Numbered from the stretch's first letter, positions 16,847 to 24,314 are shown. The stretch: DNA of 27,754 nucleotides from Thiocapsa sp. UBA6158 (GCF_002423035.1 NZ_DIUM01000117.1:15215-42968); one strand, 5' to 3'. The notes: generated by a model from the sequence alone, not told the origin. Numbers and translations are program-made.

Positions 16847-17377
16847 TTGGATGTCCGTCCATGGGTCTATCGTATCTATGCCGGTATCCCGGACGAGATG
16901 TTGCTCGAGATGTCGCCCTTCAGGGTTTGCGACAACCCTTACGAGGATATCGCCGAGGGCTACTACGTTCTCAACACGAATTTCAAGAACAGCCCCCGAG
17001 ACCACGATGACATGCTGGCGAGCCGGAAAGCCGCGGCCTATTTCGATCCCTGGAAGTTCAAGATCGAGCGGTTGGCACGCGGCGACATGGTCTTTCTCTA
17101 TCAATCCGGGGTCGGCATCGTCGCCGTCGGCGAGGCGGACGGGTCGCTGATCAAATCGCCCTACCAAGGTCGCGCGGAACATCCCGACGAGGAGTACGCG
17201 ATGAGACTGCGCCGTTTTCGGACGGTCTCGCCGCCCTTGGCTGCGCAGGCGATCAAACAGATCACCGGCATCAACCACGTCTTCATGAGCACCCTGTTCG
17301 GCCTCGATGTCGACAGCGGCAAGGCCATTCTCAAGCACATCACGCAGCCGCTACCGCCGCAGATCACATCGGCGTAA
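16358..17377 (+). CDS. PD-(D/E)XK nuclease fused to an EVE/PUA-like domain
   Basis: The 339-residue protein has a nuclease core at residues 55-150. Asp61 in EEPDLMAIDREG, Glu75 and Lys77 in IFELKAW, and the following QVLRYGQ match the PD-(D/E)XK active site of the DUF91/NucS type. From about residue 205 the sequence changes to YYVLNTNFKNSPRD, then GDMVFLYQSGVGIVAVGEADG. This resembles EVE/PUA-fold domains, which in other proteins bind modified DNA bases. A modification-dependent restriction enzyme is therefore a reasonable guess, though a repair nuclease is possible. The ATG at 16358 has AAGGAG 9 nt upstream. A decayed copy lies 1 kb upstream. Confidence 0.75.
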   Translation: MLLSINPETGETDKRRTLRLQSFGLDERALQGILFRSLDRLFPDDELLLLMQSRAWQEEPDLMAIDREGQLFIFELKAWESQASNLLQVLRYGQRFGSMGYAELDVWFKTSTDPSQSLKTAHRAKFEVDLAEDAFNRKQVFVVMTNGLDYRTREAVRYWRASGLDVRPWVYRIYAGIPDEMLLEMSPFRVCDNPYEDIAEGYYVLNTNFKNSPRDHDDMLASRKAAAYFDPWKFKIERLARGDMVFLYQSGVGIVAVGEADGSLIKSPYQGRAEHPDEEYAMRLRRFRTVSPPLAAQAIKQITGINHVFMSTLFGLDVDSGKAILKHITQPLPPQITSA

Positions 17378-17468
17378 CGGTGTCGGGGGAGACCATCCCC
17401 GGACGACCCGGCACCTGATGCGACCGGCCGAGAATCGCGCCTCGACCCTGCCCAGATGGACGGAAACC

Positions 17469-17876
17469 ATGCATCCGACAGACACGACCGAGGCGACCGA
17501 AAACACGAGCGAACCGCGTCTCGACTGGCACCTCCTCCAGATGCGCGACGCGAGCGATATTTGGTGCACCAAACGCGACACCACGCAGGTCGCCGCGGTC
17601 GAGGGCGGCTGGCTGTTCCGCTTTCGCCACTACGACGGCTCGCAGTCCGCCATGAGCACCCAGGCCCTGACCTTCGTGCCGGACCCGGAGCATCGGTGGT
17701 CGCCCGAGCAGACCAAGCCACACTGGGAGCGTCTGGGCAGCGCCGTCGCTATGGGCTACAACGACCGCACGGCCCGCATGACGGTGCCCGGCGGCTGGGT
17801 CTATCTGAGCGCGTTCGCCACGCGCGGCGGGAATCTGACCCTCGCGTTGGTGTTTGGGCCAACGGAGACGCTCTGA
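17469..17876 (+). CDS. hypothetical protein
   Basis: The family was not recognised. The 135-residue product starts at ATG 17469, 8 nt after GGACGG, although the frame is open further upstream to 17307. After an acidic start (TDTTEATENTSEP) it has a Trp- and Tyr-rich beta-type sequence (VEGGWLFRFRHYDGSQSAMS) and a conserved-looking end (WVYLSAFATRGGNLTLALVF). There is no signal peptide or membrane segment. It follows the nuclease-EVE gene after 91 bp on the same strand and might be co-transcribed. Confidence 0.6.
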   Translation: MHPTDTTEATENTSEPRLDWHLLQMRDASDIWCTKRDTTQVAAVEGGWLFRFRHYDGSQSAMSTQALTFVPDPEHRWSPEQTKPHWERLGSAVAMGYNDRTARMTVPGGWVYLSAFATRGGNLTLALVFGPTETL

Positions 17877-17940
17877 GTAGAGCATGCCGTCCCCGTAGCG
17901 AAAGCGCACTTCGGGGCTGCGCCGGATAGCTGCTTGAAAC

Positions 17941-18053
17941 GCTGAAGGGGCCTTGCTGACCCTGACCGACCGTCCAAGTCCCGGCTCCCTCGTGACATTG
18001 CTCCCGCGGTGTCACGGCTCTCGCGGTCCTCCGCGCCAGAGGCCCCTTTCGGC
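17941..18053 (+). repeat. nested inverted repeat, possible structured RNA
   Basis: The region 17877-18369 has no convincing gene. Within it the outer arms GCTGAAGGGGCC (17941-17952) and GGCCCCTTTCGGC (18041-18053) pair almost fully. Inside them GACCG (17964-17968) pairs with CGGTC (18024-18028), and CGTGACA (17991-17997) pairs with TGTCACG (18010-18016). The three stems are correctly nested. No T tract follows, so an ordinary terminator is unlikely. Confidence 0.5.
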
Positions 18054-18165
18054 TTGCATGATCAACGAGGCACGGAACGACATCAGGCGGATTCCGGCCC
18101 CCCGAGTAGCACCCACGCATCCGCCTGCTACACTGGACCCGTCGTTCTCGGCGAATGATCTGTCG

Positions 18166-18202
18166 GGCGTCAGGATCCAGCTCGACTGGACCCTGAGACG
18201 CC
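18166..18202. repeat. strong hairpin of 15 bp
   Basis: GGCGT CAGGATCCAG pairs with CTGGACCCTG AG ACGCC around the 5-nt loop CTCGA (18181-18185), with one A/C mismatch and a 2-nt bulge. It lies about 170 bp before the zincin-like gene. No T run follows. Confidence 0.6.
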
Positions 18203-18369
18203 GGGGCGTTCGGAGAGGATCTTCGACAGGCTGCACCCATTGAAGCACGTTGAGGCGATCTGCGGGGCACGAGTACACCATGGTCCGTTGCGCACATCGC
18301 GGAATCCCGAGGCCCTAAAATTCGCCTCGTACCAAATCCAATGATGACCAAAGCAGGGAGAGCTAAACC

Positions 18370-18870
18370 ATGACCGCATTCGACTCTATCGTCACCCCGA
18401 TCGCATCAGTGATCAACTCCCTACCCACCGGCCGTTATGGGGAGGTCCTCTTCGAGAACTTGGCTTCCGACGATCTTCCGAACCCCGAATTCTTCCTCCA
18501 TCCTGATCCGGATGTCCACGAAGGACCAGATGACCATCAGCGTCTGAGAGCCATGTCCGAAACCACACCTCTACTGGGGCTCTATGTGCCGATGCACAGT
18601 CCCGGGCAGTTGATTCTATTCAGCAACAATCTCCGCTGCTTCTACTGGTCGCTGATGCTGAATCATCGACATGGTCTGCCTTACCTGACGCCGCTCGATC
18701 TTCAGGGTGCACTGGATCTAGTGATCAGAAAGACCTACCAGCATGAGCTGTTCCATTTTCATTGCGACGTCCTGCGCCAACTTCTCGGTAGCCAGTACCG
18801 TCGCGATCACGAAGAAGCACTGGCTGTCGCGTGGTCACGGCAGCAAATCACCGGCCAGCGAGGCGTATGA
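18370..18870 (+). CDS. zincin-like protein with HExxH motif, N-terminal part
   Basis: The 166-residue product contains YQHELFHFHCD, where His125-Glu126-x-x-His129 forms a zinc-protease HExxH motif. It is followed by DHEEALAVAWS, whose Glu148 or Glu149 could be the third zinc ligand as in gluzincins. Before it lies the regular pattern PMHSPGQLILFSNNLRCFYWSL. No signal peptide is seen, so it is probably cytoplasmic. The ATG at 18370 follows GGGAGAG. The frame closes with TGA at 18868-18870, but the same frame reopens at once with protein-like sequence (18889-19125). The gene may therefore be interrupted by a nonsense codon. The family is inferred only from the motif. Confidence 0.65.
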   Translation: MTAFDSIVTPIASVINSLPTGRYGEVLFENLASDDLPNPEFFLHPDPDVHEGPDDHQRLRAMSETTPLLGLYVPMHSPGQLILFSNNLRCFYWSLMLNHRHGLPYLTPLDLQGALDLVIRKTYQHELFHFHCDVLRQLLGSQYRRDHEEALAVAWSRQQITGQRGV

Positions 18871-18888
18871 AACAGCAAGATCGGCAGA

Positions 18889-19125
18889 ATGAATGGAGTG
18901 CTCTATGCACGTTTACTCGACGCCGCATTTGCTTTCCGTTCGCCCGGCTATCGCGATTGGCCACAGTTCGCAGACGATAGTCGCTTTCGTCCCGCATTGA
19001 TAAGCTACCTTGCCGATCCTAATGCACTATCACACCTCGAAGCGAATGGTATAAGCAATCTGCCTGACCTTCTGGTTGGTTTGGTGGGTCGCGTTTCCGG
19101 CGGGCTCGTTGAATCGGCGATCTAA
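18889..19125 (+). pseudogene. probable C-terminal part of the zincin-like gene
   Basis: The 78-codon frame begins MNGVLYARLLDAAFAF and contains SPGYRDWPQFADDSRFRPALISYL. It is in the same frame as the upstream HExxH gene and is separated from it by a TGA and five codons. No ribosome site is seen before the ATG. It reads as the natural continuation of the zincin-like protein, so a premature stop in one gene is the simplest explanation. A separate small gene is the alternative. Confidence 0.5.
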
Positions 19126-19226
19126 TGCTGACTCGGCGGCGATGGGTTGATCGGAGATACGTACGACGGACGAAGTTAGCATTATCGTGGCATTCAAGAG
19201 AATGCGTGAATAGGAGGCGATAGAAT

Positions 19227-20612
19227 ATGAGCGTAGCAAGACTGCTCGGGGATATCAACGCACGGTTCGAAACTAGAACAATGGCGACCAAGAACAGCGT
19301 CGGGATCCTTCTGCCGGATGTTTATCGCCGAGTTTCTACTCTTCAGGCGGCGAAGAAACTCGTCGAGGATCAATTGGCGCCGGATTTTTGCATCTTCGAC
19401 TACATGAAAAACAATGAGAACGGCCTATCGCGCTGCCTGGCTGATCTCTTCGACCCATGTGGAAGACATGGCCAGCGGAGCCTGTTTCTGAGTACGTTCC
19501 TGAAGCAAACTGGTGTTGGTGATTGGATCGAAGTGTCGGGCTGCCCACTCGTCAAGACTGAGAAGACGACAAACAAGGGACGTCGAATCGATATTTTTAT
19601 GGAATTCGATAACGGCGTCATTGGGATAGAGAACAAGCCATGGGCGGGAGATCAGGACCGCCAACTCTCGGATTATGCGGATTGGCTGGAGACGTTTCCT
19701 GGCAAGAACCACTGGACGCTGATCTTTCTCAGCAATAGGGGACCGGGCGAATCAAGCATCGCGGGAGATCGGGTTAATTCTCTGACCGAAGAGAAACACT
19801 TCTTTCAAATGAGTTACCGTGATCTAGCCGACCGGTTACAGGATAGCGCAGGAAAGACGAAAGCCCTGACAGTCCGGATCTTTGTTGAAGAACTGGCGAA
19901 ATATTTACGAACTAGAGTCAATCAGGAGATTGATATGACTGAAGAATACGAAGTGAAGCAAAGCGTCCTGGCATCCAGCGAGAACCTTGCGGCAGCATTT
20001 CTAGTGGCAAATTCGTTCGAGAATATCAAGCGGGATCTACTTCAAAAGCTAGAGAAAGACCTCCGAGCAGCACTAAGTGAAAAAAGCTACCAACTGCGAT
20101 ACAACAAGGAGTTCTTCAATGGCAGAGGCTGGAACGGCATAGGCATTCTCTTCGATAGAGATCAGGATGTATGCCTTTCTTTTGAATTCGACGCCAACGG
20201 GTATCGAGAATTTGCCTGGGGAATCGTGAAAACAAAAGAGGAGATCAAAAAGCCTGAGACAACGACGCTTAAGATTAACGAGATCATGACAACGCTTTTT
20301 GGCCACCCCGGAGATCAAGACACGATCTACACATGGTGGCCTTGGTTTATTTATGCAAATGATATTGAATTCGACAAAGCGTTTCGTGCTTGGCAGAGCA
20401 ATCCAAAGCCTTGGCAAGCCATGCTCGACGGTTCGTTGGCAAATACCATGGTTGCTATCGCTGTCAAAGTCCACGACGCTTTCAAAGACCGTATGGATCT
20501 TTTGTTGCCGATCACAACGATGTCGGTAGCCGCTGGGGCGCCCAGCCACTCGCAGGATGATGGCGCAAGTCCCAATCTCTCGGTTCAGGGCAACGTCGAG
20601 ATGACCGGTTGA
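19227..20612 (+). CDS. PD-(D/E)XK nuclease superfamily protein (PDDEXK_4 type)
   Basis: The 461-residue protein has the PDDEXK_4 signature. NENGLSRCLADLFDP (residues 63-77) comes first. Asp122 in RRIDIFMEF follows, then Glu135 and Lys137 in IGIENKPWAGDQDRQLSDYADWL, with Gln146. These residues form a complete nuclease active site. The C-terminal half (from about residue 240) was not recognised and ends in a low-complexity tail. The ATG at 19227 has GGAGG 9 nt upstream. The stop overlaps the PP2C gene, so the two are coupled. The gene is clearly more AT-rich than the core genes, which suggests recent transfer. A defence role is likely but not shown. Confidence 0.82.
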   Translation: MSVARLLGDINARFETRTMATKNSVGILLPDVYRRVSTLQAAKKLVEDQLAPDFCIFDYMKNNENGLSRCLADLFDPCGRHGQRSLFLSTFLKQTGVGDWIEVSGCPLVKTEKTTNKGRRIDIFMEFDNGVIGIENKPWAGDQDRQLSDYADWLETFPGKNHWTLIFLSNRGPGESSIAGDRVNSLTEEKHFFQMSYRDLADRLQDSAGKTKALTVRIFVEELAKYLRTRVNQEIDMTEEYEVKQSVLASSENLAAAFLVANSFENIKRDLLQKLEKDLRAALSEKSYQLRYNKEFFNGRGWNGIGILFDRDQDVCLSFEFDANGYREFAWGIVKTKEEIKKPETTTLKINEIMTTLFGHPGDQDTIYTWWPWFIYANDIEFDKAFRAWQSNPKPWQAMLDGSLANTMVAIAVKVHDAFKDRMDLLLPITTMSVAAGAPSHSQDDGASPNLSVQGNVEMTG

Positions 20613-21412
20613 ACGCTGCGACTCAACTCGCTTTCGCTCAACACCGCGGTTTAAGGGCCGGCAGCCAACAAGACGCGCTGCTGGTTGCCGGCGAGATTCA
20701 TCAGGCGTCCAATCTGGCGGTCCGCCATCTTGCCTGCGATTCTGTAGACGGACTCTGCGCGGTCGCCGACGGCGTCGCGATCAGCCCCTACCCTCAGAGG
20801 GCAAGCCGCACCGTGCTCGAGGCCCTGTGCGGAATCGGCCCGCAGCATGACGATTTGCTGCAAGACGGTTGGATCGGTCCGCGGCTGATTCGCAGGCACG
20901 TCCATCCCGCGTTGTGTCGGGCGCTCGCCGGGGATCGACGCACCCGTGGTTCCGCGTGCACCTTGGCCATGCTGCAATGGCGCGCGGGGCGGTTCAGCGT
21001 GCTCAACGTCGGGGATTCGCGGGTGTATCGCATCGACCGGGAGGGTCGCTGGCAGCAGTTGTCGCGGGATCACACCTATTTTCAGTCCATGGTCGAGCGC
21101 GGGGAGATCGCCGCCGATCAGTACGTGGGTCAGCTGTATCAGGATCTGGAGCATATGCTCGGGGCCGACGAGGCCGAGGATGACTTTGCGATCCATTGGC
21201 GCCCGGGGGATTGGACGCCGGAAGAGACCTTTCTGATCTGCACGGACGGTCTGCACGACACGCTCGGGCAGGATGCGTTGGAAGCGCTGTTTCGCACCGA
21301 GCGCCCGCTGGATGCGCAGGCAGCGGTTTTTCTCGATGCGGTGTTGGAGGCGGGTGCGCCGGATAATGTGTCGCTGATTTTGGGGCGAATGGCGAACACG
21401 GGAACCGCTTGA
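20609..21412 (+). CDS. PP2C-type Ser/Thr protein phosphatase
   Basis: The 267-residue protein shows PP2C motifs in order: GLRAGSQQDALLV, LCAVADGVA (metal-binding Asp), FSVLNVGDSRVYRI, LSRDHT, FLICTDGLHD and GAPDNVSLILG. The Asp residues that hold the Mn/Mg pair are all present. The usual DGMGG is changed to DGVAI. The only start that keeps the conserved N-terminus is TTG at 20609-20611. It overlaps the nuclease stop as TTGA, so translation probably depends on the nuclease gene. PP2C enzymes dephosphorylate Ser/Thr proteins, but no kinase gene is seen nearby. A fragment of a second copy lies at 25308-25474. Confidence 0.88.
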   Translation: MNAATQLAFAQHRGLRAGSQQDALLVAGEIHQASNLAVRHLACDSVDGLCAVADGVAISPYPQRASRTVLEALCGIGPQHDDLLQDGWIGPRLIRRHVHPALCRALAGDRRTRGSACTLAMLQWRAGRFSVLNVGDSRVYRIDREGRWQQLSRDHTYFQSMVERGEIAADQYVGQLYQDLEHMLGADEAEDDFAIHWRPGDWTPEETFLICTDGLHDTLGQDALEALFRTERPLDAQAAVFLDAVLEAGAPDNVSLILGRMANTGTA

Positions 21413-21518
21413 CGGTGCGCTGGGCGGCGTTGATGAGACCGTTCAGCGCGCGTCGAGGGCGGTCTTCGGGATTGGCGCGTGGGGGTCGACCTTGCTCGCT
21501 TTCAGGGCGGTTGAAGAA

Positions 21519-21535
21519 GACGACTGCAAGTCGTC
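21519..21535. repeat. perfect 7-bp hairpin downstream of the PP2C gene
   Basis: GACGACT and AGTCGTC enclose the loop GCA. The stretch 21413-21663 has no gene, and this hairpin is its clearest element. A second short hairpin (GTCGC TTC GCGAC) follows. There is no T tract. Confidence 0.5.
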
Positions 21536-21663
21536 GATCCCGGGGTTGTGTCGCTTCGCGACGATCGGCGGCATGGTTTCCGGCCTGCCGGAGGAACAAG
21601 GCCCCGGTGACCGAACATGATGGTCTGCACGTCGAGTCGCCGGACGGGAATCGTGACCGTTTC

Positions 21664-21906
21664 TCAATCCTCCATCCTGTCCCTGGCCTCGGGCGGGACA
21701 TCGGGACTGGCCGCAAGCCAGACATCGAAGGCGGCGAGATCGCCCCTCGCTTGCCGCTCGCGAAAATAGGTCTCGGTCTTGAGCGCGGACACCTTTTCGG
21801 CAATCGCTGTGACGAGGAACTGGTTCATCGACACCTGTTCTTCCTCCGCCACCTGACGGGCATAGGCGAACAGTGATTCAGGCAGTCTCAGTGCATCGTT
21901 GGCCAT
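21664..21906 (-). CDS. ribbon-helix-helix antitoxin-like protein
   Basis: The 80-residue protein starts MANDALRLPESLFAYARQVA and continues EEEQVSMNQFLVTAIAEKV, the HicB/CopG-type ribbon-helix-helix pattern that binds DNA as a dimer. The C-terminal half (YFRERQARGDLAAFDVWLA) is the usual toxin-binding tail. Its ATG (21904-21906) overlaps the stop of the upstream PIN fragment as TAATG. The partner toxin is truncated, so the antitoxin seems orphaned. Confidence 0.8.
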   Translation of the reverse strand: MANDALRLPESLFAYARQVAEEEQVSMNQFLVTAIAEKVSALKTETYFRERQARGDLAAFDVWLAASPDVPPEARDRMED

Positions 21907-22060
21907 TAGGAGTGTTCCTCAAGGCGGCGGAGAAAGGCGCCCGGCGTCGGAACCGTCAGCCGGAAGCGTTCCGCCACGCCGAAATCGGCTGTATTCAACA
22001 TGACCAGGGCGTCGGCGCGACCGTTCAAGCTGCGCTGCACAGCCAAAGTGCATGTCGTGC
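21906..22060 (-). pseudogene. C-terminal remnant of a PIN-domain toxin
   Basis: The frame encodes VQRSLNGRADALVMLNTADF, then GVAERFRLTVPTPGAFLRRLEE. This is the end of a PIN_3-type toxin, including the last conserved acidic position in NTADF. The N-terminal two thirds are missing. The fragment is cut off near 22060, just before the stop of the Tat-exported protein gene. It stops at 21906-21908, overlapping the antitoxin start, so this was once a toxin-antitoxin pair. The right limit is approximate. Confidence 0.7.
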
Positions 22061-22075
22061 AAGATGCGGTTTCAC

Positions 22076-23068
22076 CTAATCCTCCACAACGGTCAAGCTG
22101 AGCACACGCTCGCCGTGGACTCGCGTCGGATCCGGAAAGGGAATCAGCAGCAGATCGGTGTTCGGAGGGAGCCGGTCGCTCAGCAGGGTGTTCAGGACAT
22201 CCCATTCGTCGATCGTGAACTGCAGGTCGGTGTGGAGCCAGCCCAGGGCGCCGCGGCTGCGTGTCGACACCAGGTCGGCGCAGGCGTCGGCGATGGCGTC
22301 CGTGCACTCCTCGGGGTGCGTCCAGCGCACCGCCGTGGTCCGGGCGCGCGCTCCCGAGGCGAGGATGGTGTGCACATCGACCGGGTCGCAGCAGATCATC
22401 GCCGGTTGAAAGAAGGGCAGACCGGGCAGCATGGCCTCGATGAGCGCCGCCGTCTCCAGATCGCCGCAAGTCCTGCCGATCTCGATGACCGGGCCGTCCA
22501 GGGTCGCGCGCCAATCGGGATCGAGACCCTCGGCGGACGTGTCGAGGACGACCGCCGCGCGCAAATAGACCTCGGATGCGGCCAGGTGTCGGGTCCAGAT
22601 CGGGGCATCGCGTCGCGCCCGATCATCCGAAGGGTCGATCAGCAGCAGGGCGCTGGCGCATCTGTCCAGACGCAGCGCCAGCGCTTCGGCCGCTTGATGA
22701 CCTTGCGTCGATCCGGTGCGGTACAGAGCGCAATCCGCAGGGATCGCGATCCGCTCGGGAAGGCGATCAAGGATGCGTTCCGCCGCGGGACCCAGGGCGA
22801 TCACCAAGGGGTGAAGGTGCGTGTCCCAGTCTTCGAGGAGGTCGCGCGCGGCGAGGCTTGGATCGGTGCCGACGGGGAGCGATGAGGCGAGACCGGGGGT
22901 CTGTTGCGCCCGAGCTGCCGCCGCGAGGAGGCTCGGCAGGCGGTCGAAGACCGGGGTCAGCGGTTGGACTGTCGCCGCACGGTCGACGGCCTCGGCAAGG
23001 GTCCATCGGCCGGACAGCCCGAGCGCGCCGGCGGCGCCCATCGCGTGGATGAAGGTTCTGCGTTTCAT
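22076..23068 (-). CDS. Tat-exported protein of unknown function
   Basis: The 330-residue protein begins MKRRTFIHAMGAAGALGLSG, a twin-arginine signal (RRTF) with a hydrophobic stretch, so it is probably exported folded. The family was not recognised. The C-terminal part, RGALGWLHTDLQFTIDEWDV followed by LPPNTDLLLIPF and ERVLSLTVV, faintly resembles the end of FtsZ/tubulin-fold proteins. The tubulin GTP-binding GGGTGTG loop is not present. It is divergent from the secreted repeat protein at 23196, with a 127-bp region between them. The ATG at 23068 is the first start in the frame. Confidence 0.75.
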   Translation of the reverse strand: MKRRTFIHAMGAAGALGLSGRWTLAEAVDRAATVQPLTPVFDRLPSLLAAAARAQQTPGLASSLPVGTDPSLAARDLLEDWDTHLHPLVIALGPAAERILDRLPERIAIPADCALYRTGSTQGHQAAEALALRLDRCASALLLIDPSDDRARRDAPIWTRHLAASEVYLRAAVVLDTSAEGLDPDWRATLDGPVIEIGRTCGDLETAALIEAMLPGLPFFQPAMICCDPVDVHTILASGARARTTAVRWTHPEECTDAIADACADLVSTRSRGALGWLHTDLQFTIDEWDVLNTLLSDRLPPNTDLLLIPFPDPTRVHGERVLSLTVVED

Positions 23069-23103
23069 TGCGGGACGGGCCTCACGAGCACCTGAAGGGT
23101 TTG

Positions 23104-23124
23104 ATCCCGGGGATGATCCGGGAT
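23104..23124. promoter_or_regulatory. inverted repeat between divergent genes
   Basis: ATCCCGG (23104-23110) and CCGGGAT (23118-23124) enclose 7 nt and are followed by TTT. It lies between two divergent starts, so an operator is as likely as a weak terminator. It is absent from the second copy of the secreted-protein region, whose match begins at 23141. Confidence 0.35.
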
Positions 23125-23195
23125 TTTACGACAGGTCATGTCGCATCCCTGCGGCATTGTCCGACGTTTCGACACCACGACACAGGAGTGCATCC

Positions 23196-23522
23196 ATGTC
23201 CTTCATCGCGAACCTCAGATGCGCGCTTCTCGGCGCGGTTCTGATACCGCTCGCCGCGCCGGCAGATTCGGCGTTGACGGTGCAGCCGATCGCCAAGTCC
23301 GGCAATTGTCCGAGCGGGTACAGCACCAGCGGCGCCTATTGCAAACCCGGCGCAAAGGCCCGTGCGGCGTTGGAGAAACGCGGATCTTGTCCGAGCGGCT
23401 ATTCAACCAGCGGCACCTACTGTGTGGCGGGTACGCAGGCGCGGCCGGCGGTGCCCAAGATCGGCGCCGGGTGCCCGTCGGGCTGGTCGAGCAGCGGGGA
23501 TTATTGCCTGCGCAATCGTTGA
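23196..23522 (+). CDS. secreted protein with three cysteine-pair repeats (copy 1)
   Basis: The 108-residue product has an N-terminal signal peptide (about residues 1-23, ending APADS). Three repeats follow: CPSGYSTSGAYC, CPSGYSTSGTYC and CPSGWSSSGDYC. Each has two Cys separated by ten residues, and the spacers are rich in Ala, Lys and Arg. The cysteines probably form disulfides in the periplasm or outside the cell. The family is not recognised. The ATG at 23196 has AGGAG 8 nt upstream. A near-identical copy lies at 25530-25856. Confidence 0.8.
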   Translation: MSFIANLRCALLGAVLIPLAAPADSALTVQPIAKSGNCPSGYSTSGAYCKPGAKARAALEKRGSCPSGYSTSGTYCVAGTQARPAVPKIGAGCPSGWSSSGDYCLRNR

Positions 23523-23537
23523 GCGGAGGATAAGGGG

Positions 23538-23554
23538 TTCGCGAAGCTGTCGCG
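23538..23554. repeat. short hairpin after the secreted protein gene
   Basis: Two TCGCGA palindromes flank AGCTG and can pair as a 6-bp stem, about 16 nt after the stop. There is no T run. Confidence 0.35.
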
Positions 23555-23690
23555 AGCCGACACGCCCGAATGAAAACCAACGAACGCCAAAAATGGACGG
23601 CAGCTGCCCATGCGACCGCCTCCACCGCCACCTGGATTGGGAGGGCGCGCGGTTGATCCATCGCTCTATCCGCCTGGAGTAAATTGCAAA

Positions 23691-24194
23691 ATGCCTAAGA
23701 ATTTTGTCCGTCGTACTTACGACGCCTGGATCCGCGAGCACGCCCGGCGATTTCGGTATCCGCCCTGGATCGCGGAGTCCCGCAAGAACGGCTTTGAGCT
23801 GCGTTTCGTAGGGCTGGCGCCACAGTTGAGCTTCCAGATCCGTCAACGGTGGGGAAATGCCGAGCTCATGATTCACGATGAGCGCGGCGTCTACTGGGAC
23901 ATCATCGGCGACTTCGACGTCACCGAGGTGCGTACACCCGATGGTCTCTATCGTTGCAAGTGGTGCCAGGACGGTGCTTGTTATCCCTCGCGTGCCGCGC
24001 TGTGGGAGGCGCATGTCTTCGAGCCGTTGCTGGACTGGGTCAATCAACGAACTGCAGATCAATGGGTTTGCCTCTATGGCACCCCGTATCAGGACATCTG
24101 GGGCGCCCGCATTCTCAGCTGCGACGCGATCGCGGAAAGAAATTGTGTCGAGACCTTCCCGCTTGTGACGGGCATTGATGGCGACCGCGGCTAG
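23691..24194 (+). CDS. hypothetical protein with CxxC motif
   Basis: The family was not recognised. From ATG 23691 (MPKNFVRRTYDAW) the product has 167 residues. GGAG lies 11 nt upstream. The frame is open from 23610, but the extra part is a poor proline run. The middle holds CKWCQDGACYPSRAALWEAHVF, a CxxC-x4-C cysteine cluster that could bind metal. The rest is rich in Trp and Tyr. No signal or membrane segment is seen. It stands alone between the secreted protein gene and the RES module. Confidence 0.65.
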   Translation: MPKNFVRRTYDAWIREHARRFRYPPWIAESRKNGFELRFVGLAPQLSFQIRQRWGNAELMIHDERGVYWDIIGDFDVTEVRTPDGLYRCKWCQDGACYPSRAALWEAHVFEPLLDWVNQRTADQWVCLYGTPYQDIWGARILSCDAIAERNCVETFPLVTGIDGDRG

Positions 24195-24314
24195 AATGAA
24201 CGCCCTGCGGATAAGGGGTCCGGCATAAGTGGTCGGGGCCCCTATCGCTACAATAAGGCCGCCGTGGGAAGGAGCGTTGGATTCAGGATGCCGGGAAAAT
24301 GAAGTCTTGAAGGT

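Noticed and set aside
17749..18351. Minus-strand reading frame of 200 codons over the gene-free stretch
   Set aside because: It has no protein-like pattern or ribosome site and covers the palindromic region.
22821..23195. N-terminal extension of the first secreted repeat protein
   Set aside because: The extension overlaps the divergent Tat protein gene. The second copy shares only the region from 23141, and the signal peptide begins at 23196.
24209..24262. Possible insertion-sequence end (GGGTCCGGCATAAGTGGTCGG)
   Set aside because: It looks like a terminal repeat, but no matching inverted partner or transposase was found nearby.
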